Assembly (NCBI RefSeq): GCF_000003605.2
Contig: NW_003116456.1
Span: 270,931 to 288,014 of the forward strand
Length of the DNA: 17,084 bases
Direction: 5' to 3'
Source of the DNA: Saccoglossus kowalevskii
Taxonomy: Eukaryota > Hemichordata > Enteropneusta > Harrimaniidae
The notes under the pieces were generated by a model. It ran no database searches and was not told the origin of the DNA. It saw only the letters and a list, made by a program, of their open reading frames with translations. Of the stretch, positions 7,149-16,277 are shown piece by piece; positions within the stretch are counted from its first letter, which is position 1; the number at the start of each line of letters is the position of its first letter. Made by a program: the position numbers and the translations under genes.

Positions 7149-9446
7149 TAACTTCGAATACGCAGGTTCTTGGTTTGAAAACGCAACTGACCGGCAAATT
7201 GTGTACTTTGACAACGGTACTGGAAACCAGCCAGTTGGGAGTACACCGAATGTCGTATTTGAGACGTCGTTCTTAATCACGGTAGCAATAGTGGGATTCA
7301 TCGGTAACGTGCTTGTCTGCGCAGTGTACTTTCAGAAGAAATACAGACACGCTAATGCATCATTGTACATACAACATTTAGCGTTGGGTAGGTTTTTATT
7401 CTGTTTTATTAACAATGTTGTGTAAAGCAAAGAGACACTAGTTAAAAACGAATGAGAAACAAATATAAACATTAATGTGCAATATGTGAAACAATTTCTC
7501 TACTACATACACAAGTTAAAACTGGTTGAAACAAAATTATAACTGATGATATGATATTATTTTCCTTCACAAGTACTATTTTCGTTCTTTCAGGAGATTT
7601 ACTTGCAGTGTTGGTTGTGGTATTATTTATCACTGAGTTATTTCCAAACACCTGGCGAATCTTATGGCTGTCAGACTACCAATGCATCATACATCGGTCA
7701 CTGCGCTTCGTGTCATTCAACATCACAACGTTCATCATACTTGCCATAGCTATCGATAGATACTACGCTATATGTCACCCATTATGGTACAAGGTTTCTG
7801 TTACCAGATTCAAAACTGGGGTTGTGATTGTATGTGCGTGGATCGTGGCAATTGTTCCAGCCGTTCCTATTGGACTCACATTCAAAGTAAGTCACTATTT
7901 TATCATCATCATCATCGTTTTCCATGCCCTGAATTTATCTTGGTTGAGTCTCGGGATTTTATGCGTTTTTCTTTTTCGAATGCATGTCTTGCCATCGTAG
8001 AACGGGTAAAATGTGTTTTATTTGATATGTAATATCGATCTTGTTGAAACACTATGTAATGATTGTTCTCAGATTCTGACGTCTGAAAACGCCACCTGTA
8101 AAACGTTAACATTACAAAAAAACCAAAAACATAACCTCAAAAAGATATGTATACTTTTATTTGTTTATTAAATATATACCATTTTCGCGATATATTATTT
8201 ATTCTATATGATATTTATTAAATGCTACAATTGCATAACGTCTGTACCGTGCAAAAAATAACCATAATAGCTAGTGAAATTTAATAATTTAACATAACTA
8301 GCCGGTAATTCACTCCTTCATCTATTATCCTCCAAATTTACTGTAATGGCTTACACAATTGAATAATTTACCATAATTAGCTGATTTTCTCTATTTACCT
8401 CAAAGTAATCTAGTTTTCTTGGATAATTTAACACACACAAAAAACAATATTGAGCATCTCTATTTATCTGCCATTTAAGTATACTTAGTATCTATACCAT
8501 CATACACCCCGTGGTGGGAGTCTGTCGCGACAGTCATCTTCGTGAACATAGTTGATTACAGGCAAATGACAATCAGCCACTGAGTCTTTAAGGATGTTTT
8601 TCTCGTGAACAAAATGTATTATTAAACACTAAAAACAGATTAAGCATCACATTTTTCGTGAAATGACAACAATTGACGTAATTAATTATGTTAATCTATT
8701 CACAGACTAGATACAACGACGAGAATACTGGAGCAGTTGCGTATGCGGGTAAATCACCCTATGCCTGCAGAGGTGATGTAATTGCTGTGTTCGGAGAATG
8801 GTTCAACACATTCAAAGCTATATACACTAGTTTTATTCTGTTCTATATTCCTGCACTTATCTCAATCGTATGCTACTCACGTATTATTTATACGGTTTGG
8901 AAAAGTTGGAGCACGTTTCAAAGCAGTCAAAAAGGTCATCAATTGGATAAAACGCATTGGAAGACTGCTCGAATGCTGCTCGTTGTGTTTCTGGCTTATT
9001 GTTGTAGTTATATTCTCTATTATACCTACGCGTTAGATTTGCTATTTTTCGATCATAAATTATTCAGTCCCATTTTGAAAAACATTGGTTTGATCTTTCC
9101 ATACGCTAATTCATGTATTAATCCTATTATATATTCATTCATGAACCCCAAGTTTCGCAAGGCCTGCTTTGAAATTATACGTATACGAGTACAACCCAAG
9201 TCGAATTCTACGAGACTGTCTGAGAGGACGATCCAAAGTAACAACACTAAAACCGGTTCTAATGAGAGATTAACTGGTGTTAGCACAATCTCATCAGAAT
9301 TGCAAGGAAAGTACAATGACATGCATAACATGGCAACTGAAAAAAACTCTTTTGAAAATGAAAAGGTTGCTGTTGGTACGACAGTAATCTCGACGGTGAC
9401 ACTAAAATCTGAATTCGTTAGTACGCATGAGGATGCAGATATTTAA
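7093..9446 (+). CDS. Class A (rhodopsin-type, peptide-like) G-protein-coupled receptor, three exons
   Basis: Exons 7093-7387, 7594-7886 and 8706-9446 join in frame to 442 residues. The splices are G|GTAGGT to TTTCAG|GA, and AAA|GTAAGT to TTCACAG|AC. The product should be a plasma-membrane receptor coupling to G proteins. The extracellular N-terminus has four N-glycosylation sequons (N3, N15, N30, N41). TM1 carries GN at 71-72 and TM2 carries LALGD with D100. C129 and C217 form the expected disulfide. TM3 ends in DRY at 153-155 followed by YAICHP. TM4 has W181 and TM5 has P245. TM7 has SCINPIIYSF with NPxxY at 335-339. A Cys at 349 could be palmitoylated. The tail of about 90 residues is Ser/Thr-rich. 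Unusually, TM6 reads FLAYCCSY where the family has FxxCWxPY, so W6.48 and P6.50 are absent. Overall it resembles neuropeptide receptors of the orexin/allatotropin/CCK neighbourhood; the ligand is unknown. An in-frame ATG at 7063 would add ten residues. The 7093 start is preferred because it has AxxATGG context. Confidence 0.93.
7388..7593 (+). other. Intron 1 of the receptor gene
   Basis: This 206-bp intron begins GTAGGT and ends with a pyrimidine tract and TTTCAG. It splits the glycine codon of the TM2 LALGD motif (phase 1). The splice restores GDLLAV exactly, which is strong evidence for both borders. Confidence 0.92.
7887..8705 (+). other. Intron 2 of the receptor gene
   Basis: This 819-bp phase-0 intron begins GTAAGT and ends TATTCACAG. 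It interrupts the gene just after TM4. It contains three diverged copies of an AT-rich word of the type ACCATAATTAGC (about 8260, 8291 and 8370), apparently a decayed tandem repeat. A (CAT)n/(ATC)n run lies near 7901-7915. Confidence 0.9.
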
Positions 9447-9825
9447 CATTGAACTAATTCTGGCAACAGATTCCACAATAATCACGTGATTATTTAAGTA
9501 AATCAATGGATATTGCAAAGAATTTGCACAATTTTATCTATTGGTCCCTTATCATGGATGCTGTTTATACATTTTTTGAACTAGATGTCATTTTGCTATA
9601 TTAAACGGGACTACGGATTACAGAAACAGTAAAATAAGCAACAGGATTACATAATACAATACGATGACTCATCATTCGATTCTTGATATAATAAAAGCAA
9701 AAAAAATGTTTTCTGTAATGTGTACAATTTTTAAAATTACGAATATTGTTTAAATGTTGACTCGGCGTGTAGTTCATTTGTCAAGTTCTTTAATGCAATG
9801 CAAGTTCTCAAATGACTCCATTAAC

Positions 9826-9835
9826 AATAAATAAA
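9826..9835 (+). promoter_or_regulatory. Polyadenylation signal candidates for the receptor gene
   Basis: Two overlapping AATAAA hexamers at 9826-9831 and 9830-9835 lie about 380 bases past the receptor stop codon, implying a 3' UTR of about 0.4 kb. Single ATTAAA/AATAAA-like words occur in many places in this AT-rich DNA, but this doubled site lies just before the retrotransposon relic and is the best candidate. Confidence 0.45.
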
Positions 9836-9977
9836 AATAAAAAATTCTTAAAAACCGTGGGTCAGTCAGGGTCTTCTTCAAAATATATTACTACTCGGCT
9901 CAAGTTAATAAATTTTAAAATAACTTTTCAAAACTATCGAAAACTATAGATGAGTTGACTGGAAGGGTCTCATGGAA

Positions 9978-10960
9978 AATACAAATATACTAACCCAAAT
10001 AAAATAGCTAGCTAACGAATATTTTACTCAGGGCATTTTTCTTGATCTGATCAAAGCATTTGATTTTATCAATCATAGCATTCGTTCGACAAAATTGCAG
10101 GTCTATGTTATTCGTACTCTCCTGTACTGCTTTCAAATCTACCTAATCAAATTGTAAACAAATTGCTCAAGCACCCATCTGACACCCATCTACATATTAG
10201 AACCGGTTCTTTTCTTTATATATATTAATGACATTCCCTTTACTTTTTATTTCTTTAATTTAAAACTATATTTCACTCTTCCCCAAACAGTTTTCCAACT
10301 CACTGTAGCTCAGAGGAGGAGGAGTAAGTGATTGGTGCATTGCTAATAAACTCACAATTAATAATTAAAAATACAACTATATGATTTTCTTTTCTACCCA
10401 TAACAAACTCTCTAATAATCCGGTCTTACACTTCAATGATAATCCTCGGGGGCGGACATCCGGGCATTTTCACCGCCTGGCAACCCGCGGCGGTGAAAAC
10501 AAAGGCCCAAAACTCGCAGAAAACGGTACTTCGGGATGATTGTTGAGACTCCTCTGACCAGTGCAACAAGATTAGCCCTACGTGTGTAACATATATAAAT
10601 TTGGTTGTTCGGGATTACTTCAAAGTTGAGTTTGTGTTGTTTTCTCGAATTTTCACCGACCCGACCGGCGTTCCACAGCAGCGCGCACAAAGCCCATAGA
10701 AATGCATGGTACAACGGTGTGCGTCTTAGCAACGTGGAACGTCTGTGACGTAGCTCCGCCCCCGAGGATATAATGAAAGAAGTTGGTTGCGCCACCTATC
10801 TATGATAAGTATTTATCTTGAAAAACCTCACATTAAGCATGTACTCAAAAAGTTACTCCACTTATTGGTCAGATTGCCACACTACGGCACTGTATTCTAA
10901 AGCTAAACTTGTTCATTTCTATAACTCACTAATATTACTATATATTTTACACAAATTAAA
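9978..10960 (+). pseudogene. Decayed non-LTR retrotransposon reverse transcriptase, split by an inserted element
   Basis: Plus-strand translations give RT motifs in the right order. First is GIFLDLIKAFDFINHSI (from 10032; family pattern FLDLxKAFDxxxH). Next is EPVLFFIYINDIPF (from 10200; pattern GPxLFxLYINDxP). The frame then shifts, and DWCIANKLTIN is followed by a stop and YNYMIF (from 10330). After the inserted element at 10440-10771 the reading resumes with VGCATYL and then VFILKNLT. Next comes HIKHVLKKL (from 10829), and in another frame SKAKLVHFYNSLIL (from 10896). The FADD catalytic box is missing from its expected place, and stops and frameshifts are scattered, so the gene is dead. 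The style fits CR1/Jockey-like elements. Confidence 0.8.
10440..10771. mobile_element. 332-bp non-autonomous DNA element (MITE) inside the RT relic
   Basis: Perfect 15-bp terminal inverted repeats ATCCTCGGGGGCGGA lie at 10442-10456 and, reversed, at 10755-10769. They are flanked by the 5-bp direct repeat AATGA (10435-10439 and 10772-10776), which fits a target-site duplication. The interior is much richer in G+C and CpG than its surroundings and holds a near-terminal hairpin TTTTCACCGCC...GGCGGTGAAAA (about 10467-10499). No transposase is encoded; the 120-codon minus-strand frame across it shows no domain. The retrotransposon reading frame continues on both sides, which proves insertion after the RT was in place. 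The superfamily cannot be named from these ends. Confidence 0.85.
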
Positions 10961-12650
10961 AAAAATACTTAATGTCCCTCCATAACAGTGTATAACCTTT
11001 GTTACTTAAATATTCTGTCTAATTAAAATATAATGTTTTTATTTTGCTAACTAACATTTTTTGTTATGATGAATTGAGTATACATTTTTCTTGCCCTCAG
11101 TATACATTTCCTGTAATTTCATTACAGGAACACATGTTTGTTCACACTTGTACGTATCATTTAAATAAATGTTTACACATGCAATTTGCTGTTAGCATCG
11201 TAGACACACGACTCGCTAAAAGTCTTTCTGATTCTTAAGTTTACAATAGCACCTATATACGTATATTACATTTACTATTACAACGTTCAGGGGGAGGGGG
11301 GTTCTTGGTTAAGTTATGGAGTTTGGTACGTCTCATCCATTATTACGCACACCACTGTTATCACACATTGTCACACGTTGATTAATAAATATTTGTAACG
11401 ACGTATTAAACCATGCACAGTAACTAGGATCTAATCTAATTAACACTTATGTTCAGAGAATATTTTGGTTAAATCAATTACTTTGCGTATATGATGTGTA
11501 TATACAATGTTCAATAATTACAGTTGAATAATCAATAAAGTTACATGTCTTGAGTTGTATGCAATAACCTTCTCTTCATTTTTTTTGCCACGCCCACATC
11601 TTCCGTCATGTGAAATATGTACGTCGAGATGTTTTATATAACACCATAAAATTCAACATTAATTCCATTGAATACGCTACTCTTTCCATGGTCCCAAAAC
11701 AACAAGACGAATTTTAGATATCCAATGTTTTTATGACACAGCTTTAAAGATTCATTTTTATATATGAATATATACTGAGTGTCAAACTGCATTAAGGTAC
11801 ACACTCATGATCGGAGGAGTGTTTGTTTACACGGTTAAAACTGTGAAACGCACTTACAAGGTTGAATGAAAATGTTCGAAAAAGGAATTTGGTTTTAAAA
11901 TGCATTTGCTACATCGTCATATAATTTACTATGCCTAACCGTATGCAAAACGTTAGTCGGTTTGTTTTGGGGGTTGCGTTTTTGGTCAGGGAACTGACAT
12001 GGCTCATGAAGTTTTGTTTTCAATGAAATATTAACATTTTGCTGGTAGTGTTTGTATCAAAACAAACTCCTTGTGTAATTTTGTTTGCGACAATTTTGGG
12101 AACAAGAAAAAAAAAATAGATTATTATCCAAAGTAATGATTTATGTCACGTATGTAAGTTAATATAGTAGAAAACTGAATATCTCAATTGCAAATTTTAA
12201 ACATTCTCAAAAATATTTGTTCACGTTTTATTATATTCTTCTTGTAGCAGAGATCTGCAACTTTCGCATTATCAATTAATGAATATAATATAAGACAGCA
12301 GATAATAAGAGAAGAATCCATTAGCCTATAAACAATTTTATAGAACCCCCCTACCCCAATATATATAATTAAAAGAATATATTTGTAAAAATGTATATTA
12401 TATCATTCATTTAGGTTATTTTTTGGCGTTGGGATTGATGTTGGGTAGCATATCAACAAATCCGAACGTAAAATTTGAAATCCTAAATCCGTAGTAACTG
12501 TCTTCTGTGTAAAGTGTACATCAGTCTAGTACTATCCAAATAAGTACAATCATAGCCCTATACCATATATAATGGATACTACATTAAATTGTAAAATTAC
12601 GCCTATGTTGTGATGATTGATCTCCAGTCAGACAAGATAATAAATAAAAG
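10960..12650. other. Gene-poor stretch, nothing recognised
   Basis: AT-rich DNA without a supported gene. It includes a perfect 10-bp hairpin, TTCCTGTAAT-ttc-ATTACAGGAA (11108-11130), preceded by a twice-repeated GTATACATTT (about 11078 and 11100). The 64-codon frame that spans this hairpin shows no domain. Further decayed parts of the retrotransposon may extend past 10960 but could not be read. Confidence 0.45.
11108..11130. repeat. Perfect 10-bp hairpin
   Basis: TTCCTGTAAT pairs with ATTACAGGAA around a 3-base loop. No T-run or gene end follows, so there is no reason to call it a terminator. It may be a remnant of a small inverted-repeat element. Confidence 0.5.
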
Positions 12651-12654
12651 ATAC

Positions 12655-12786
12655 CATTTGCACTAACCCTGTGGGACTGAGATCCGTTGTCTATTAAGTC
12701 AGGCAGTGATTACATTTCTTCGCGTTATGTTGGGTTCACCTTGCCGTAATGCAAGCTGTATGTTTTACAGTTACTCTCACTTGGGA
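12655..12786 (+). pseudogene. Tentative exon 1 remnant of a second receptor copy
   Basis: The DNA GTGGGACT...GTTGTCTATTAAG..GGCAGTG (about 12670-12710) lines up with GTGGGATTC...GTGCTTGTCTGCGCAGTG, which encodes TM1 of the intact gene. About 65 bases on, GTAATGCAAGC matches the TAATGCATCA that encodes NAS, and the line ends in TTGGGA|GTAAGA, a donor like the real LALG|GTAGGT. A stop and indels break the frame. The similarity alone is weak. Its place upstream of clearer exon 2 and exon 3 remnants, on the same strand, is what makes it credible. Confidence 0.35.
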
Positions 12787-12929
12787 GTAAGACATTTGAC
12801 GTGCGTGCTGGGCTACAAAATCAACAAAATCCAGCGGAAATTATACGCTAAAATGTCAGCATTCTATTTTACTCTAAAAATTCGCTATCATTGCAAATTT
12901 TCTGTTGGTTATTCTGCTGGGAATTGATT

Positions 12930-13625
12930 TACTGTACCCAGGAATATACGATAATAGAAAGTAGAGTCAGTGTACTTTTCTTTGTATTCTGCCAAAGTAA
13001 CAAATAATACACGATAGCACGTGCCATTAACATGTTTTATCATGCGTAGAAATAATTAGCAGTAGTAGAAAGAGTAATAATTGTTTCTCATGCTAGGGCA
13101 AGTACTATGATAATTCTACTTTATTCAGAGTAAAACATAAAAAAGGTTGCGAATAATAAACACGATGACAAAATGTTAATAATTTGAGTGTTAATGGTTC
13201 GTCTATTTTAAAAAAAAAATCATGTATTTTAAAATAACAGTAGTTCAGCATTTACTAGGAAAGTACACTTCGCTAGTTCCAAACAATACTCGTTTACTAG
13301 TTTATTTGTTTGATTGGGCGGTCAGCGGTTTACTGTGATATATACATGAATCACTTGTGATGCACACGATGTAGTTGCATTCGAATAGTAATTAAAATGT
13401 TAATAACTGAAGGTTAACTGTTCATAGCATATACCATTGGATTGGTGTCATTTATTCGAATTAGTATGTAATTAGCTGTACAAAAATCATGAAAATTAGA
13501 CACGTTTTCGCACTCGCTGTGAAGTCCAAGTAAAGAATTCTGATTCAAGCCATAACGTAAAGATAGAAAACAAACACCTCTTTGTGGATAACGAACAACT
13601 TGTTACGGCCAATAAATTCCATCTT
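12930..13625. other. Gene-poor stretch, nothing recognised
   Basis: AT-rich sequence with no supported coding block. If the second receptor copy is correctly read, this is part of its first intron. Confidence 0.4.
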
Positions 13626-13712
13626 GAGTAATGACTTTAGTAAAACCAATCGTGCATGTAATATGTCTCGGTTAATTGAGCGAGTTCAGATGGTTACAGG
13701 TCGCTAGAATAA
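13626..13712 (+). repeat. Dispersed repeat, copy 1 (partner at 15605-15715)
   Basis: TTTAGTAAAACCAATCGTGC followed by ATGTAAT aligns with ATTAGTGAAACCAGCCGTGC and ATGTAAT at about 15620-15650. Further on, AATTGAGC and ACAGGTCG appear in the same order in both places. This is diverged but collinear over roughly 80-110 bases in direct orientation. Confidence 0.5.
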
Positions 13713-14010
13713 ATTCAAGATGATCCTTAAAGTGTTTAGATAATTCCCTGGATTGAACTGCTATTATACCAATTACGTGCAATGTCATATGTTTCACGTT
13801 AGCGTGAGTGAGTGGCATAGTTCAGTATATGACTAATATCTCAGTAACCTTCATGTGTAATTATTATTATTTTTATAACATTTCATAATTTCTATTTACG
13901 ATGGATATGCTTCTATATGTTAAATGTATGTACTCTTAAAATAAATAAAAATGATAGGCATGAATATTTTTCTGTTATTGAACCTTGCATAACTTTTTGT
14001 GTGCGTGTGC

Positions 14011-14110
14011 AGTTTCTAGTGGTGAGCCCCTTGCTGTAGTTCTGGGTATTCTTCATTGTATTTATGTAAACGATACATGCGGATATTTCCCGGTTTGTTA
14101 CTTCAGTCAC
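14011..14110 (+). pseudogene. Probable exon 2 remnant of the second receptor copy
   Basis: After an acceptor-like TTTCTAG (to 14019) the frame reads GEPLAVVLGILHCIYVNDTC, against GDLLAVLVVVLFITELFPNT in the intact gene's TM2. At the DNA level CTTGCTGTAGTTCTGGGTATT corresponds to CTTGCAGTGTTGGTTGTGGTATT. Similarity fades after about 14110, where a CAGTCACTCGG word may match the CGGTCACTGCG before TM3. DRY and the rest of TM3-TM4 are not recognisable. Position between the exon 1 and exon 3 remnants supports the call. Confidence 0.6.
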
Positions 14111-14262
14111 TCGGGCCACTCAGTTAAAACATGGGTGCACAGCAATAATTGGAGTTATGCAAATTGTATAATTTTTGTATAGATGTTAAGATTATACTAG
14201 GTATAAATGACGATTAAATCTTTAATATGATGATTTAGGTTATATTTAATATATCCAGTGTG

Positions 14263-14428
14263 TTTAAAGCGGATGTGTCGCCACCTGCGCATGTGTCAGA
14301 TGGTCATAGCGTGTCATTGTTTACAAACAAGCGTCTATTCATGAGCCTTTGCGTTTGAGCATGTGATGTTATCGTCACATGGGAATCAATTCCCGCGCGT
14401 GCGCAGGTGACGAGCCTCCCGCTTTAAA
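14263..14428. mobile_element. 166-bp inverted-repeat element with TTAA at both ends
   Basis: The left end TTTAAAGCGG...GCCACCTGCGCATG (14263-14293) pairs with the reverse complement of the right end, TTTAAAGCGG...GTCACCTGCGCACG (14398-14428), giving arms of about 31 bp with a handful of mismatches. TTAA lies at each end (14264-14267, 14424-14427), which is what a piggyBac-type TTAA target duplication looks like. Because TTTAAA is itself a palindrome, it could instead belong to the arms. Inside are two perfect hairpins, CATGTGA...TCACATG (14360-14381) and GGGAAT-CA-ATTCCC (14381-14394). It lies in what would be the last intron of the receptor pseudogene. No coding capacity. Confidence 0.8.
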
Positions 14429-14676
14429 TGACGCGATATGGCACGGGTTTAAACTCCAGTACTCGGATCGACGACTTGTCACTTGCAAAAGACATTTAAT
14501 CCCAAACGTGAATATATTTTGAATAATAACGCCCTTCTAATCCGGGTCCTCTAAGCATTCACGTTATCGTATCTTGTCACACAAACCTACAATTAACCAT
14601 TATCTTGAAAATTAATATTCTATATTTTTAGCTTTTCTTTGATACATAACAAATAGTTATTAAAAAACACATATCA

Positions 14677-15030
14677 GTGAGAAACTCTGGACACAAAAGT
14701 GTGCAGAATCATATACAATATACCTTGTATAGAATGACAGAATTTGTTCTTCTCCCGATATGGAAACATTCTGACCCTAAGATATCAGAAACTAATACAG
14801 CTTTGCCGGCAACTGTAGAGTTCTGTCGTGAAATGAAAGAGTTTTCCCGTCAAATTGTGGAACTTTTCCGTCAAATTGTGGAGTTATGCCGAGCAATATT
14901 AGAGTTTCACTCCGGGGTTATGGAGTTTTGCCGTGAATTAAACATGTACTGTCATTTGTGGGCCAGCAGGACATATACATCAACATCATTCTCCTTATTT
15001 AACAGGCGAAATACAACATGCTCAACATAA
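14677..15030 (+). other. 117-codon open frame carrying a heptad repeat; probably not a gene
   Basis: The frame's centre (residues about 47-88) is six 7-residue units of the form VEFCREM / KEFSRQI / VELFRQI / VELCRAI, with hydrophobic residues spaced 3-4 as in an amphipathic coiled coil. The frame is open because the DNA unit is exactly 21 bp. The flanks show no domain. The 3' end of the frame runs through the acceptor and first codons of the receptor pseudogene exon 3. It is most simply an intronic minisatellite that happens to be open. Confidence 0.2.
14815..14940 (+). repeat. 21-bp minisatellite, six units
   Basis: Six consecutive 21-base units with the consensus GTGGAGTTTTGCCGTCAAAT plus one base fill 14815-14940 exactly. 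Units are diverged (the fifth most), but none has an indel, so the phase is kept throughout. Confidence 0.9.
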
Positions 15031-15363
15031 CGTACAGTGGATAATTTCCGTATGCTATTTTTTGCTGTGAACAATCACGGAGATTGGTTCCAACATGTGT
15101 ATTATTCTGTTTTACAGTGCTCTTAATTATTGTATACAAAGAAGTTTGAATCTATACTTTGATAAATCTTACTGAAAGATAGTTTTTTGATATAATGTTT
15201 GGGCTTTAAATTATATTACGCCTATGGTATAGATGCGAGGTTCTTTAATCTGCCTATTGTTAGTCTTCTTTTGAAAAATAACGGATTACTTGTTTTATAC
15301 CCGAGTTGCTACATGAATCCCATAATATATTCATTTAAATCCCCCAGCTTGTTGGAAAAATGA
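15006..15363 (+). pseudogene. Exon 3 remnant of the second receptor copy (TM5-TM7)
   Basis: An acceptor CTTATTTAACAG ends at 15005, as in the intact gene. The exon then follows the real exon 3 in order. TYSG-stop-FPYA (from 15030) matches AYAGKSPYA. GDWFQ matches GEWFN, then a deletion of about 25 bases. IILFYSALNYC matches FILFYIPALISIVC. From about 15170, ILLKDSFLI-stop-CLGF matches MLLVVFLAY-CCSY. A continuous 55-codon frame from 15196 reads KLYYAYGIDARFF and LLLKNNGLLVLYPSCYMNPI, then IYSF, against ILYYTYALDLLFF and ILKNIGLIFPYANSCINPI in the real gene. NPIIYSF is intact. Sequence past TM7 diverges and stops at 15361. In-frame stops and deletions make this a pseudogene. Confidence 0.9.
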
Positions 15364-15604
15364 CGGGCACGTAGAAAATTATGACATGACTAAGGCTAAA
15401 AATCGTACCGTATTTTCAAAATCAGCAGAATGACATAATTAGGGATGATACAAACAATGATGTTATTCTGATACTAGCTCAGTCCCAGGCAACAACCAGT
15501 TCATACAAGGTAGTTAACGGCACAGAATATGTCAATGATTTTGTCGTGTAGTCAAAGAATATCTATGTCACTCATGCGCGTAAATGTATGGTAAGCCTCA
15601 TCAG

Positions 15605-15715
15605 GTTCTTAATTAGCAATGGCATTAGTGAAACCAGCCGTGCATGTAATGATAGTAAACCAGTCTTCCCTTTAAATGTGCAAAAGCAATTGAGCCCAGA
15701 GACAGGTCGATCACT
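15605..15715 (+). repeat. Dispersed repeat, copy 2 (partner at 13626-13712)
   Basis: This is the direct-orientation partner of the earlier copy, sharing GTGCATGTAAT, AATTGAGC and ACAGGTCG in order. The pair brackets the exon 2 and exon 3 remnants of the receptor pseudogene. Open frames on both strands here show no domain and are taken as chance. Confidence 0.45.
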
Positions 15716-15825
15716 TAAAAAAACTGTAACAGCCGAGAGGGCGACATTTCGTTCTAAATTATTTTTCTTGAATATAGAATGTGTGTACATCCTATACAAA
15801 AGAATATTATTGCAATATTATTAAA

Positions 15826-16190
15826 AATAAATTTGTTTTTTAAAATCCATATTTTATACCATAAAACGCAATTTATGTTTGTAAATTCTATTTTACATTT
15901 CATAAAATATTATTTCGTTTTCTAAAATTCGTATTTGATTTCATCAAACGTATTTCTGTTCGAAAAATTCCTATTTAACTGTTCAGACGCCATTTTGTTT
16001 TGTATAATTTATATTTCATTAGGTACACGCATTTGTATGTTCAAAAAATTATATGTCATTAATTTTACTTCTGATACATCGAATTGAACTTGGGATAAAT
16101 ATATGTTTCTTTCCTGAACCAAAAATATTTCATGCATGTTGTTTTTTTCGTTTGAAAATTTTCTATTTTGGTTCATAAACCGTAACAAAC
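15826..16190 (+). repeat. Degenerate minisatellite, unit about 40 bp
   Basis: Units of 39-41 bases follow the pattern TTTTCTAAAATTCGTATTT followed by about 5 bases and CATAAAACG. Starts are visible near 15827, 15871, 15912, 15952, 15992 and 16031. After a poorly matching stretch, another good unit lies at about 16147-16187 (CGTTTGAAAATTTTCTATTT, then TTCATAAACCG). It is AT-rich and strongly diverged between units. Confidence 0.7.
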
Positions 16191-16277
16191 TTAGGGGGCC
16201 TACAACTGTACTGCGTCTGTAGTGGCGCTGTCTGGTATGAAAACAAGCAACACGTCATTTTTAGCGCTATTTCAGAA

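Noticed and set aside
7772-8032. 86-codon plus-strand frame
   Set aside because: It is a shifted frame of receptor exon 2 running into intron 2; the His run comes from the ATC repeat in the intron.
9053-9331. 92-codon minus-strand open frame
   Set aside because: It is antisense to receptor exon 3 (TM7 and tail), which is clearly the coding strand.
10433-10795. 120-codon minus-strand open frame
   Set aside because: It spans the MITE from one inverted end to the other and runs into the RT relic. It has no domain, and its openness follows from the GC-rich interior.
12706-12927. 73-codon plus-strand frame as an independent gene
   Set aside because: No domain was recognised. Its first half overlaps a better explanation, a decayed exon 1 of the receptor copy in another frame.
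13985-14182. 65-codon plus-strand frame as a separate gene
   Set aside because: Its recognisable part is the TM2 remnant of the receptor pseudogene; the rest has no support.
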